A DNA stretch of 64,000 nt, from positions 1 to 64,000 of the forward strand of contig JACPOK010000026.1 in the NCBI GenBank assembly GCA_016191525.1, in the 5' to 3' direction. Below, piece after piece: positions 17,975 through 25,812 of this stretch. The position numbers were made by a program, and so were the translations under genes. The stretch comes from Burkholderiales bacterium (GTDB taxonomy: Bacteria > Pseudomonadota > Gammaproteobacteria > Burkholderiales > Burkholderiaceae_C). The number at the start of each line of letters is the position of its first letter. The first letter of the stretch is position 1. The notes beneath the pieces are model-generated. The model searched no databases and was not told the DNA's origin. It saw only the letters and a list, made by a program, of their open reading frames with translations.

Positions 17975-18901
17975 TCAGACAGCCTTCAGGTATTCCCGCA
18001 GCTTCTGCTCGTCGGCTTGCAGCTGTGCTCTCATGATCGACAGGAATCTCTTGGCGGTGCCGGACAAGACCTGGCCGGCCGGTATTGCCAGAAAGCATGA
18101 GAACGTCACGTCCACACTCAGCTTGCGCACAACAAGGCCGCGATCGGCGTAGTCCAGGGCGGTGATCGGGTTGACGACTCCCACGCCCAGGCCGTGCAGC
18201 GCCATCTCGCACACACTGACCGCGTAGGGGGTGTGAACCGACACGGACAAAGTGACGCCATGCTCGGCGAGTTTCGCATCCAACCGCCGCCTCGAAGCAT
18301 CTTCGGGATTCAGCGCGAGGAAAGGCAGCTCCGCCAGCTGATCTGGCCGGACTTGCTTGTGCCTCGCAAGGGGGTGGCCCTTCTTCATCACTACGACCCC
18401 CGGGAATGTTGCGAACGTCGTTGGATCCAGACCCTCTGTCGAGACCTCGTCGGCCATCAATCCGAAGTCGGCCAAACCGGATACGACCCGATCCTTCACC
18501 TCTTTCGAACTGAGAACCTGGAGCGACACGTGCGGACGGGAGCCTTTGGTGGCCGAGGACATCAGCTGCTTCAGGCATCGGGGCATGAAACCAAGGCCGA
18601 AGGCGGGATAGCAGGCCAGTTGCAGCTGGTCGACGCCAAACTCCCTGAGGCTCCTGACGCGGTGCTCGATCGCGCCCATGCCGACGAACATGCGCTCCAC
18701 CTCCACGAGAAGGGCCTTCGCTTCGGGGGTTGGGTGCAGCCTGCCACGCAGACGCTGAAAGAGCGCGAACCCTGCCTCCGTTTCCAAGCGCTTGAGCGAT
18801 TGGCTGATGGCCGGTTGCGTCACGCCCAGGAGCGCGGCCGCCTTGCGCGCAGAGCCGCTGGACATGATGGCCCGAAAGGTTTCGATCTCGCTGACGCGCA
18901 T
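17975..18901 (-). CDS. LysR-type transcriptional regulator
   Basis: A 308-residue LTTR. An N-terminal winged HTH (residues ~1-60, with SARKAAALLGVTQPAISQSLKRLE) is followed by a substrate-binding effector domain. It is divergent from a small secreted protein, porin, PLP enzyme and Bug solute-binding gene, which it probably controls. A perfect ATAAC-N5-GTTAT palindrome (T-N11-A type) begins at the base directly upstream of its ATG, which suggests autoregulation. Confidence 0.9.
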   Translation of the reverse strand: MRVSEIETFRAIMSSGSARKAAALLGVTQPAISQSLKRLETEAGFALFQRLRGRLHPTPEAKALLVEVERMFVGMGAIEHRVRSLREFGVDQLQLACYPAFGLGFMPRCLKQLMSSATKGSRPHVSLQVLSSKEVKDRVVSGLADFGLMADEVSTEGLDPTTFATFPGVVVMKKGHPLARHKQVRPDQLAELPFLALNPEDASRRRLDAKLAEHGVTLSVSVHTPYAVSVCEMALHGLGVGVVNPITALDYADRGLVVRKLSVDVTFSCFLAIPAGQVLSGTAKRFLSIMRAQLQADEQKLREYLKAV

Positions 18902-18916
18902 ATAACTAGCTGTTAT
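18902..18916. promoter_or_regulatory. Candidate LysR-type operator
   Basis: ATAACTAGCTGTTAT is a perfect interrupted palindrome, of the T-N11-A class bound by LysR proteins. It lies in the divergent intergenic region and abuts the regulator's start codon, so the regulator transcript must have a very short leader or the start is slightly further in. A TTGACT hexamer at 18915 could be the -35 of the rightward operon. Confidence 0.55.
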
Positions 18917-19000
18917 TGACTGAAAACAAATCTATCCGTCATCTTATCGCGGCACTCCTAGACTGCAACTGCTCTCAACCCACCAAAAGAGGAGACAGAC

Positions 19001-19453
19001 ATGAGCATTCGAGTCGCAGTGATTGCCGCCGTGCTGGCGCTGGGCGCGTCCGCCCAGGCCCACGATTTCGGTCCGGACATCGCCAAGTACCAGCAGGTTG
19101 CCGCGACCAAGAAGCTGGACAGCAAGGAAGCGATCCAGGCGCGCCTGGCGCTGGAGCGTGCCCAGGGTCAGATGGACCAGGCCGACATCAAGATGCTGCT
19201 GCGCATCCGCAGCCTCACGAATGCCGGCCTGCGCGAACTGGGTGAACAGCCCGCGTTCCTCTCCAGCGAATACAAGCGCCTGGAAGCGGCACTGGCCAAT
19301 CCCAAGACCAACGACCCCGCCAAGATCGCCAAGGCCCGCGAGATCTTCGCGCAGCTCAATCACGAAAAGCCGGTCTACGAGGCGCTGGAGACCGAGGCCG
19401 TCGAGAACATGAAGCAGGCCCTGAAGCTGATGGAAGGTGCCCCTTCCAAGTAA
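19001..19453 (+). CDS. Small secreted helical protein
   Basis: A 150-residue protein with a Sec signal (about residues 1-20, ending SAQA), with AGAGGAG ahead of its ATG. The mature part is charged and helical with Lys/Glu/Gln repeats. No family identified. It is the first gene of the LysR-linked operon. A CCCGC-tcgc-GCGGG stem-loop (19463-19476) lies between it and the porin gene and could lower downstream transcription. Confidence 0.65.
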   Translation: MSIRVAVIAAVLALGASAQAHDFGPDIAKYQQVAATKKLDSKEAIQARLALERAQGQMDQADIKMLLRIRSLTNAGLRELGEQPAFLSSEYKRLEAALANPKTNDPAKIAKAREIFAQLNHEKPVYEALETEAVENMKQALKLMEGAPSK

Positions 19454-19511
19454 CGCGTGCGGCCCGCTCGCGCGGGATCTGTCCCAGCTCACAACAAGAG
19501 AGACAAATACT

Positions 19512-20525
19512 TTGAACACCAAGAAACTGATCAAACCCGCGCTGGCCGCGGCGTTAGCCGTCGGCGCCTGCAGCGCGTGGGCGCAATCGTCCGTGACCTT
19601 GTATGGCATCGTCGACGCCGCCGTCGAACGCGCCTCAACCGGATCCGGCGTCTCCGCGACTCGCCTCGTGTCGGGGCAAGGTTCTGCCTCACGATTGGGC
19701 TTTCGCGGCACGGAAGATTTGGGCGGCGGGATTCGTGCCATCTTCAACCTCGAGGCCGCGGTCAACGTCGACAACGGTACCGGCGGCGGCGTTGGCGGCG
19801 GCCTGATGTTCAACCGGCAAAGCTGGGTGGGCCTGGTCGGCAACTGGGGCCAAGTGACCTTCGGCCGCCAGTTCCGCCCCGAGGCGCGCGCGGTCTTCGG
19901 CATGGACCCCTTCGACGCCGGCTCGGTCGCGTCTCCGCCCAACACCTACGCCAACACGGTGTTCCGCTCGGACAACGCCATCGTTTACGAATCGCCGCGG
20001 ATGGCCGGATTCGTGGGCCGCGTGATGTACGCGTTCGGCGAACGGGCGGGCGGCGTGTCGGGTGCCCTTGATGATGTCGGTGCCTCCTTGCAGTACTACA
20101 ACGGTCCTCTGTATCTGGCGTATGGCTATGACAGCCTGCGCAACGCAACGGCGACCGATAGGCGCAAGTGGAACTCGTTCGGCGGCTCCTACGACTTCGG
20201 CGTCGTCAAGCTGTACGGCGCGCTGCGCAACCGCAAGGAAAGCGCCGCCAACCTGGACGAGAACAACTACTGGATTGGCGTGGGCGTCCCCATCGGTGCC
20301 CTCACACTGCAGGCCACGGTGGGCCGCGTCGACGACAAGACCGCGCTCAACCGCGACGCCAAGGGCTACAGTGTCGGCGCCGAGTACCTGCTGTCCAAAC
20401 GCACCGACGTCTACATGCGGTATGCCAAGCTGCGCAACGAGAACGGCGCCACCTTTGGCCTGGACAACGGCCTCAACGGACCTTCGCCGTCTTCGCTGGT
20501 CGCCGGTATCCGTCACCGCTTTTGA
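19512..20525 (+). CDS. Gram-negative trimeric porin (Burkholderiales type)
   Basis: About 337 residues from a TTG start at 19512. The signal peptide ends at SAWAQ, followed by SSVTLYGIVDAAVE, the hallmark start of betaproteobacterial porins, then alternating beta-strand segments and a C-terminal aromatic (RHRF) typical of outer membrane proteins. It forms a 16-stranded diffusion channel. Placed between a LysR regulator and a Bug uptake protein, it probably admits the substrate of this locus. Confidence 0.85.
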   Translation: MNTKKLIKPALAAALAVGACSAWAQSSVTLYGIVDAAVERASTGSGVSATRLVSGQGSASRLGFRGTEDLGGGIRAIFNLEAAVNVDNGTGGGVGGGLMFNRQSWVGLVGNWGQVTFGRQFRPEARAVFGMDPFDAGSVASPPNTYANTVFRSDNAIVYESPRMAGFVGRVMYAFGERAGGVSGALDDVGASLQYYNGPLYLAYGYDSLRNATATDRRKWNSFGGSYDFGVVKLYGALRNRKESAANLDENNYWIGVGVPIGALTLQATVGRVDDKTALNRDAKGYSVGAEYLLSKRTDVYMRYAKLRNENGATFGLDNGLNGPSPSSLVAGIRHRF

Positions 20526-20574
20526 ACATGCCAAAGTGGGCCCACGCAGGAATGCACCGAAGTCTTTTGAAGAC

Positions 20575-20589
20575 GGCGGGCAGCCCGCC
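20575..20589 (+). terminator. GC hairpin after the porin gene
   Basis: GGCGGG-CAG-CCCGCC stem-loop, followed by TTCTC rather than a long T run, 49 bases after the porin stop. It is possibly a weak terminator or an mRNA-stabilising end. Confidence 0.4.
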
Positions 20590-20614
20590 TTCTCGCACCT
20601 AACCAACTCGCAAA

Positions 20615-21802
20615 ATGAATCGCAGTCCGTCTTCATTTAGTCACCCGCAGCCCGTGCGCAACCCGCGCCTGTCGCACCTGCGGTGCATCAGCTGCTCGCT
20701 GGTCCTGCCGCTGGAAGACCACCCGCGTGGCTGCCCCGCATGCGAGGCGGCGGGCCGGCCGTCGAGCCTGGAGGCCGTCTATGGTGACCTGCTGCCCTCT
20801 ATCCGCCCATCCGCCTCCGGTTTCCAGTGGGGCGAATGGCTTCCCTACCTCAATGGCGTTTCGCTGGGCGAAGGCGGCACACCCTGTTTGGAGCTGCCCG
20901 GGCTCGCGCGCGAGCTGGGAATCGCAAGACTCAGCATCAAGCATGAGGGCATGAACCCCACCGGTTCGCACAAGGACCGCATGTCGGCGCAAGCCGTGAC
21001 CCGCGCGCTGGACGTCGGCGCCGAGTCGGTGGTCCTGGCCTCCAGTGGGAACGCTGCGGTATCGGCGGCGGCTTATTGCGCCGCCGCAGGCCTGCGCTGC
21101 GAGGTCGCGACCTACCGCAACATGCCCCAGGCCTTCGTGACCGCGCTGCAGCGGCTGGGCGCGCAGCGAATCGCGTTCGACCGGGGAGCGCAGCGATGGG
21201 AGCACGTGCGCCGGCGCGTCGAAGACGACGGGGCCTTCGCCCTGACAAACTACTGCCTGCCGCCCGTGGGCAGCCCAGTGTTCGGCGTAGAGGGCTATCG
21301 CGCCGTCGCCCTCGAGTGCGCGGCTGAGGGGTGCGTTCCTGACCATGTCCTGGTGCCCACAGCGCGGGGTGATCTCTTGTGGGGCGTGTACACCGGATTC
21401 AGGGATCTGCACGCCGCCGGTCTGATCGATCGGATGCCTCGGCTATGGGCCGTGGAGCCGTTCCCGCGCCTGACGAAGGTGCTGACAGGTGAGCCCGCGC
21501 AGCGCGAGTTCTCCGGCGAAACGGCGCAATTCTCCATAGCCGGCGGCACCGTGACGCTGCAACAAGTGCATGCCGTACGAAACACTGGAGGTGGCGCCGT
21601 TGTCGTCGATGACGTGGGAGCGTATCGAGGGGCGTCGTGCTTGGCCCGCGAGGGCTATTGGGTCGAACTCTGTGCAGGCAGCAGTGTGACCGCTACCGCC
21701 CAGCTGCTCGCCGACAACAGCTTCGCCGCCTCCGACCACGTGTTGCTCGTCCTGACCGCCAAGGGCGACCGCGACCCGTTCGATCCTGCAGTGATTTCGT
21801 AG
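20615..21802 (+). CDS. Threonine-synthase-like PLP-dependent lyase/synthase
   Basis: A 395-residue fold-type-II PLP enzyme. An N-terminal zinc-ribbon-like segment (CISC...CPAC) is seen in some threonine-synthase homologues. The PLP lysine is in NPTGSHKDR, and a phosphate-binding loop follows (LASSGNAAVS). It catalyses beta- or gamma-elimination/replacement on an amino acid; the position next to porin and uptake genes argues for catabolism rather than threonine biosynthesis. The glycine-rich PLP loop (VPTARGDLLWG) departs from canonical threonine synthase, so the substrate is open. Confidence 0.7.
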   Translation: MNRSPSSFSHPQPVRNPRLSHLRCISCSLVLPLEDHPRGCPACEAAGRPSSLEAVYGDLLPSIRPSASGFQWGEWLPYLNGVSLGEGGTPCLELPGLARELGIARLSIKHEGMNPTGSHKDRMSAQAVTRALDVGAESVVLASSGNAAVSAAAYCAAAGLRCEVATYRNMPQAFVTALQRLGAQRIAFDRGAQRWEHVRRRVEDDGAFALTNYCLPPVGSPVFGVEGYRAVALECAAEGCVPDHVLVPTARGDLLWGVYTGFRDLHAAGLIDRMPRLWAVEPFPRLTKVLTGEPAQREFSGETAQFSIAGGTVTLQQVHAVRNTGGGAVVVDDVGAYRGASCLAREGYWVELCAGSSVTATAQLLADNSFAASDHVLLVLTAKGDRDPFDPAVIS

Positions 21803-21820
21803 TTTGAAAGGACTCTCCTC

Positions 21821-22789
21821 ATGTTCCGCCGCTTCTCATCCCTCATCGTCGCCGCCAGCCTGGCGCTCTTTGGCGCAAGTGCACATGCGGTCTACCCGGA
21901 CAAGCCGATACGGCTCATCGTGCCCTGGGCGCCGGGCGGAAGCACCGACGCCATCGCGCGCGCCATCGCGCAGCGGATGAGCGAGAGCCTGGGCCAGAGC
22001 GTGGTGGTCGACAACCGCTCCGGCGCCTCCGGCCAGATCGGCACCGACGCGGCTGCGAAATCCGCACCGGATGGCTACACCCTGGCGATGGTCGAACTTC
22101 CTCATGCCATTGCGCCTGCGGTGGTGGCGAAGCTGCCCTACGATCTGTTGCGAGACTTCACGCCCGTCAGCCTGGTCGGCACCTCGCCCTTGGTGCTGTT
22201 TGCCACGCCGAGCGAATTCAAGACGGGAGACGTGAAGGCTTTTCTCCAGAGGGCGAAAAGCGGCAAGGCTCCGCTTGCCGTCGCGCATAGCGGCGCCGGC
22301 TCCAGCAGTCACCTCGCGGCCGAGGTGCTGGCCTCGCGCGGCAGCTTCAAGTACATCCCGGTACCGTATCGCGGCTCAGCCCCTGCGTTGACCGACGTGG
22401 CGGCGGGGATGGTGGCGGCCCATTTCGCGACACTCGCCAGCGGCAGCTCGCTGCACGGTGCGGGCAAGCTTTCGCCTTTGATGGTCACGGGTCCCAGCCG
22501 GCTGCCCGCGTTGCCCGGCGTACCCACCGCTCGGGAAGTCGGCATCGACGGCATGGACTTCAACCAGTGGTGGGCGGTGGTTGCGCCGGCCACGACTCCG
22601 GTCGAGATCGTGGAGCGCTTGCGCTCAGAGGTGCTGGCCGCACTGAATCACCCGGCCACGCGCGAGCGTCTCAACACCCTGGGCATCGACTTGAAGGGCT
22701 CGACCCGGGATGAGCTGCGCAGCTTCATGCGCACTGAGGTCGACCGCTGGGGCGCGATCGCCAGGAAGGCGGGCGTGAAGCCCGAGTAG
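21821..22789 (+). CDS. Tripartite tricarboxylate transporter substrate-binding protein (Bug/TctC)
   Basis: A 322-residue periplasmic protein. The signal peptide ends SAHA, followed by YPDKPIRLIVPWAPGGSTDA, the canonical Bug start, then GxD...KSAPDGYT and TFxxx-type blocks. Bug proteins bind small carboxylates or amino-acid-like compounds and feed TctAB or signal their presence. No TctA/TctB is in this window. It lies 18 bases after the PLP enzyme, in the same LysR-linked operon. Confidence 0.9.
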   Translation: MFRRFSSLIVAASLALFGASAHAVYPDKPIRLIVPWAPGGSTDAIARAIAQRMSESLGQSVVVDNRSGASGQIGTDAAAKSAPDGYTLAMVELPHAIAPAVVAKLPYDLLRDFTPVSLVGTSPLVLFATPSEFKTGDVKAFLQRAKSGKAPLAVAHSGAGSSSHLAAEVLASRGSFKYIPVPYRGSAPALTDVAAGMVAAHFATLASGSSLHGAGKLSPLMVTGPSRLPALPGVPTAREVGIDGMDFNQWWAVVAPATTPVEIVERLRSEVLAALNHPATRERLNTLGIDLKGSTRDELRSFMRTEVDRWGAIARKAGVKPE

Positions 22790-22825
22790 GGCGCATGCGG
22801 GTGAACTTCATGACGGCGCGCAGAG

Positions 22826-22895
22826 ATAACGAATCTGTAATGTGTCTGTTGGGTTGCCGTGCGCTACCCCTTCCTAGACTTTGTTTCGTGATGCA
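22826..22895 (+). promoter_or_regulatory. Candidate copper-response-regulator promoter (site 1)
   Basis: ATAACG-N5-GTAAT (22826-22841) and CGTGATGCA (ending 22895) are separated exactly as in the promoter at 33211-33280: GTAAT starts 11 bases and GTGATGCA 62 bases after the first A. TCCTAGACTT at ~22872 could be a -10 region. The upstream element is close to an inverted repeat, as expected for an OmpR-family regulator such as CusR. It precedes the DUF4148 gene and the periplasmic copper genes. Confidence 0.5.
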
Positions 22896-22954
22896 AGCCC
22901 ATTGCTTCACCTGGTCGCTGCCGCTGTGGCCCGCCAGAGTCTTAGGAGACCATC

Positions 22955-23314
22955 ATGAAGTTTCGCCATGTACTACTCGTCGCCAGCCTGGGTGCTGTCG
23001 CCTCCACGTCGTTCGCCACCCAGCTCTACCACCCCAGCAATGCCGAGGAAGGCGTGACCTTCTTGCCGCTGCACCAGTCCGGCGGCCTCACCCGCGATCA
23101 GGTGCGCACGAACGTGATGGGCGCCCAGCGCGATGGCACGCTCAGCTGGATCAGCCGCGGCTATCCGGGCACCTATCCGTTGGTCCAAGGCCCCAAGCTG
23201 AGCAATTCGAGAGACCAAGTCGAAGCAGAACTGCGTGCCTGGCAGAAAAACCCGGTGACGCCGGACGGCCTGCGCTACGTTCCAGGGGAAATCGGCTGGG
23301 TGGAAGCGCGCTAG
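22955..23314 (+). CDS. DUF4148-family small periplasmic protein
   Basis: A 119-residue protein with a Sec signal (residues ~1-22, ending SFA). The mature part has the DUF4148 core LTRDQVRTNVMGAQRDGTL, then a YPGTYP repeat. DUF4148 proteins are abundant in Burkholderiales and often stress- or metal-induced; the function is unknown. It is first after the candidate copper-responsive promoter, with AGGAG before the ATG. Confidence 0.75.
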   Translation: MKFRHVLLVASLGAVASTSFATQLYHPSNAEEGVTFLPLHQSGGLTRDQVRTNVMGAQRDGTLSWISRGYPGTYPLVQGPKLSNSRDQVEAELRAWQKNPVTPDGLRYVPGEIGWVEAR

Positions 23315-23401
23315 CCGCTAAGGGCCGAAAGACCGCAGCAAGTGTGCGTAAACGTGTCCCCTGACCACAAGCCCGACAACACTCAGTAGAATCCTCCGAC
23401 C

Positions 23402-23821
23402 ATGTCGCGTTTCCGTCTGTTCCTCGCCTGGCTGATCGTGGCCGCTATCCCGTTGCAGGGATTGGCGGCCTCGTCCATGCTGTTTTGCGGGATGGGCGGG
23501 CACCATGCGCCTGCTCAGGTCGCCGCCACGCAAGCAGATCTGGCCTCGGTCGACAGCAATGCGAGCGCTGGACACGATCACTCCAAGCACAGCCATGCGA
23601 GCGACGTGCAGGCGAAGAAGACCTCCGACAACGCCGGTAAGAAGCTGCCCGGCACGGCTCACAAGTGCGCGGTCTGCGCTGCCTGCTGCAACATCGTGGC
23701 TATCACCGAGTTCCCACAGCTGGTCGCCTTTGCGCCAGTACCCCAAGCTGAGTTGGCCGAGCCCTTCGTGCTGATTCACGCCCGACCTTCCCAGGTCCCC
23801 GACAAACCGCCTCGCGCCTGA
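23402..23821 (+). CDS. Periplasmic His/Cys-rich copper-island protein
   Basis: A 139-residue protein with an N-terminal signal (residues 1-22). A His-rich stretch (GHDHSKHSHASD) and a Cys cluster (HKCAVCAACC) are likely to bind Cu(I) or other soft metals. It resembles other short membrane-exported proteins in copper clusters but no firm family is known. A -10-like TAGAAT lies upstream at 23386. Confidence 0.6.
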   Translation: MSRFRLFLAWLIVAAIPLQGLAASSMLFCGMGGHHAPAQVAATQADLASVDSNASAGHDHSKHSHASDVQAKKTSDNAGKKLPGTAHKCAVCAACCNIVAITEFPQLVAFAPVPQAELAEPFVLIHARPSQVPDKPPRA

Positions 23822-23833
23822 TTGCATCCACGA

Positions 23834-23852
23834 GCGCCAGTTTGACTGGCGC
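23834..23852 (+). terminator. Hairpin between two copper-island genes
   Basis: GCGCCAGT-TTG-ACTGGCGC is a perfect 8-bp stem 13 bases after a stop codon. No T run follows, so termination may be partial; it could instead be an mRNA processing or stability element. Confidence 0.4.
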
Positions 23853-23926
23853 CGCGGGTGCTTTCGTTCGTCCGCCATGCCAATTCGGCGATGGCGGTAC
23901 ATCCCCATGAACAACGCGAGGTTCTT

Positions 23927-24346
23927 ATGTTTCAACCCATGCTGGCCCGATGGCTGGCAGTCTCTGCGGGTCTGTTGACGCTGGCGGCGTCGGGCCAAAC
24001 TCCTTCGGCTCCCCCGGCACGTGCCGCCGCGTCCGCAGCTACCGCAGCCTCAGCAGCCAAGCCTGCGACACCCCCCGCATCCGCGGCGGCGAACGCTGCG
24101 CCCGCCCCCGTTGCGCGAACACAGACAGCGCCGGGCGGATACCGCTCGGCCCTGGAGGGCTACCAGCCCTACAGCGAAGAGAAGATCGTGCCCTGGAAAG
24201 AGGCCAACGACACAGTCGGCAAGATCGGCGGATGGCGCGCCTACGCAAAGGAAGCGGCCGAAGGGCCCGGACAACAAGGGCATGCCGGCCATGCCGCGCC
24301 TGCGGCGAGCGCGTCAAAGCCCGCCGCCAGCCAAGCCAAACCCTAG
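23927..24346 (+). CDS. Ala/Pro-rich periplasmic protein of the copper cluster
   Basis: A 139-residue protein with a signal-like N-terminus (residues 1-24). A long Ala/Pro low-complexity stretch (25-70) is followed by a conserved-looking core (GGYRSALEGYQPYSEE...VGKIGGWRAY) and a His/Ala tail. Similar small proteins sit directly before TolC-like genes in betaproteobacterial copper clusters. It ends 11 bases before the efflux gene. Role unknown. Confidence 0.6.
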   Translation: MFQPMLARWLAVSAGLLTLAASGQTPSAPPARAAASAATAASAAKPATPPASAAANAAPAPVARTQTAPGGYRSALEGYQPYSEEKIVPWKEANDTVGKIGGWRAYAKEAAEGPGQQGHAGHAAPAASASKPAASQAKP

Positions 24347-24357
24347 AGGCAATCGCA

Positions 24358-25782
24358 ATGCAAAGAAACTTTCGTCTCGCGGGTGTGGCCGCGGCCGTGC
24401 TGCTCCTCGCCGGATGCGCGAGCGTCAATATCGATCAAGCTTTGGAGGAGACCAACCAATCGACTCAGGGCTTCACCCAAGGCAAGCTGGAACTCAGTCG
24501 CACCGAGCAGCAGCGCCAATCTCGCGGCCAGCTCAGCGAACAGTTGTTGGCCAAGCCTTTGACAATGGACGACGCCGTGCAGCTCGCCCTTGCGAACAGC
24601 CCGTCGATGCAAGCGCTTGTGGCGCAGAGCTGGGCCGACATGGCTGCCGCCAACCAAGCGGGCCGTATCGGCAATCCCGTCTTCACGTTTGAGCGTATCC
24701 GTGCCGGCGACGAATTGGAGCTGGGGCGTTTGCTGTCCATTGGGCTGCTGGACCTGCTCACGCTGCCCCGGCGCCTTGCAATTTCCCGCAACCAGACGGC
24801 TCAGGCCAAAGTGCAACTGAGCGGCACAGTGGTCGAGCAAGTGAGCCAGGTCCGGCAGGCTTGGGTTCGTGCTGTCGCCGCCCACCAGCTGCTGCAGTAT
24901 GCCGACCAAGTCAACCGATCGGCCCAGGCCAGCGCGGAGCTGGCCAGGCGCATGCAGCAGGTGGGCAACTTCACCAAGTTGCAGCGCGCGCGGCAGCAGG
25001 CCTTCTATGCCGATTCGGCGGCGCAGTTGGCTTCGGCACAGCATGCGGTCACAGCCGCACGCGAGGAACTGGTTCGTCTGCTCGGGTTGACGGACGCGCA
25101 GGCGATGCAGCTGAAGCTGCCGGATCGCCTGCCGGATTTGCCGAAGGAACCGAAGGCGGCCACCGACGTCAGCGCAGCCGCCTTGCAGCAGCGCATTGAC
25201 GTTCAATTGGCTCGCCTGCAACTTGACGTGGCCGGCAAGTCGCAAGGCCTCGCTCTTCTAAATAGCCTGTTCGATGTCGAAGCCGGGGTGCGCCGCGATA
25301 CCGTCTTCGACAACCATTCCGGTGAGAAGAGCCATCGCCGAGGCTATGAGCTGGAGATCCGGCTCCCGATCTTTGACTGGGGTGGGGCCCAGCGCGCCAG
25401 CATGAATGCGCAGTCGCTCGCCGCAGCAAACCGGTACGAGGCCGTCGTACGCTCAGCCTCCTCGCAGCTACGCGAGAGCTACTCGGCCTACCGAACGGCC
25501 TACGACCTGGCCAAGCACTACCGCGACGAAATCGTGCCACTGCGCAAGGTGATGGCCGAGGAGAACGTACTTCGCTACAACGGCATGTTGATTGGGGTGT
25601 TCGAGCTGTTGGCCGACAGCCGCGATCAGGTCGCCAGCGTCATGCAGGCAATCAACGCACAGCAGCAGTTCTGGCTGGCCGACGCCGGCCTTGCCTCTTC
25701 GGTCATCGGCAAGCCGATCGCCATGGGCGCGACACCGGTCTCGACCAGCACCAGTGGCGGCACAGAGGGTCCCGGCCACTGA
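24358..25782 (+). CDS. TolC/CusC-family outer membrane efflux lipoprotein
   Basis: About 474 residues. The lipobox LLLAGCAS at the N-terminus predicts an acylated outer membrane lipoprotein. Two long alternating alpha-helical hairpin regions typical of TolC follow, with motifs LTMDDAVQLAL and an RLPIFDWGGAQRA repeat-2 strand. It would form the exit duct of a tripartite pump, but no pump or adaptor gene is adjacent; the nearest RND set (cusCBA at 38.6-44.7 kb) already has its own TolC-type gene. The gene starts after a short spacer from the Ala/Pro-rich protein. Confidence 0.85.
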   Translation: MQRNFRLAGVAAAVLLLAGCASVNIDQALEETNQSTQGFTQGKLELSRTEQQRQSRGQLSEQLLAKPLTMDDAVQLALANSPSMQALVAQSWADMAAANQAGRIGNPVFTFERIRAGDELELGRLLSIGLLDLLTLPRRLAISRNQTAQAKVQLSGTVVEQVSQVRQAWVRAVAAHQLLQYADQVNRSAQASAELARRMQQVGNFTKLQRARQQAFYADSAAQLASAQHAVTAAREELVRLLGLTDAQAMQLKLPDRLPDLPKEPKAATDVSAAALQQRIDVQLARLQLDVAGKSQGLALLNSLFDVEAGVRRDTVFDNHSGEKSHRRGYELEIRLPIFDWGGAQRASMNAQSLAAANRYEAVVRSASSQLRESYSAYRTAYDLAKHYRDEIVPLRKVMAEENVLRYNGMLIGVFELLADSRDQVASVMQAINAQQQFWLADAGLASSVIGKPIAMGATPVSTSTSGGTEGPGH

Positions 25783-25812
25783 TGGCCCCCTCAAGAAATA
25801 CACGGAACCAAC

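Noticed and set aside
20575..20589. Strong rho-independent terminator after the porin gene
   Set aside because: The stem is good, but the tail is TTCTC, so only a weak terminator or stability element is claimed.
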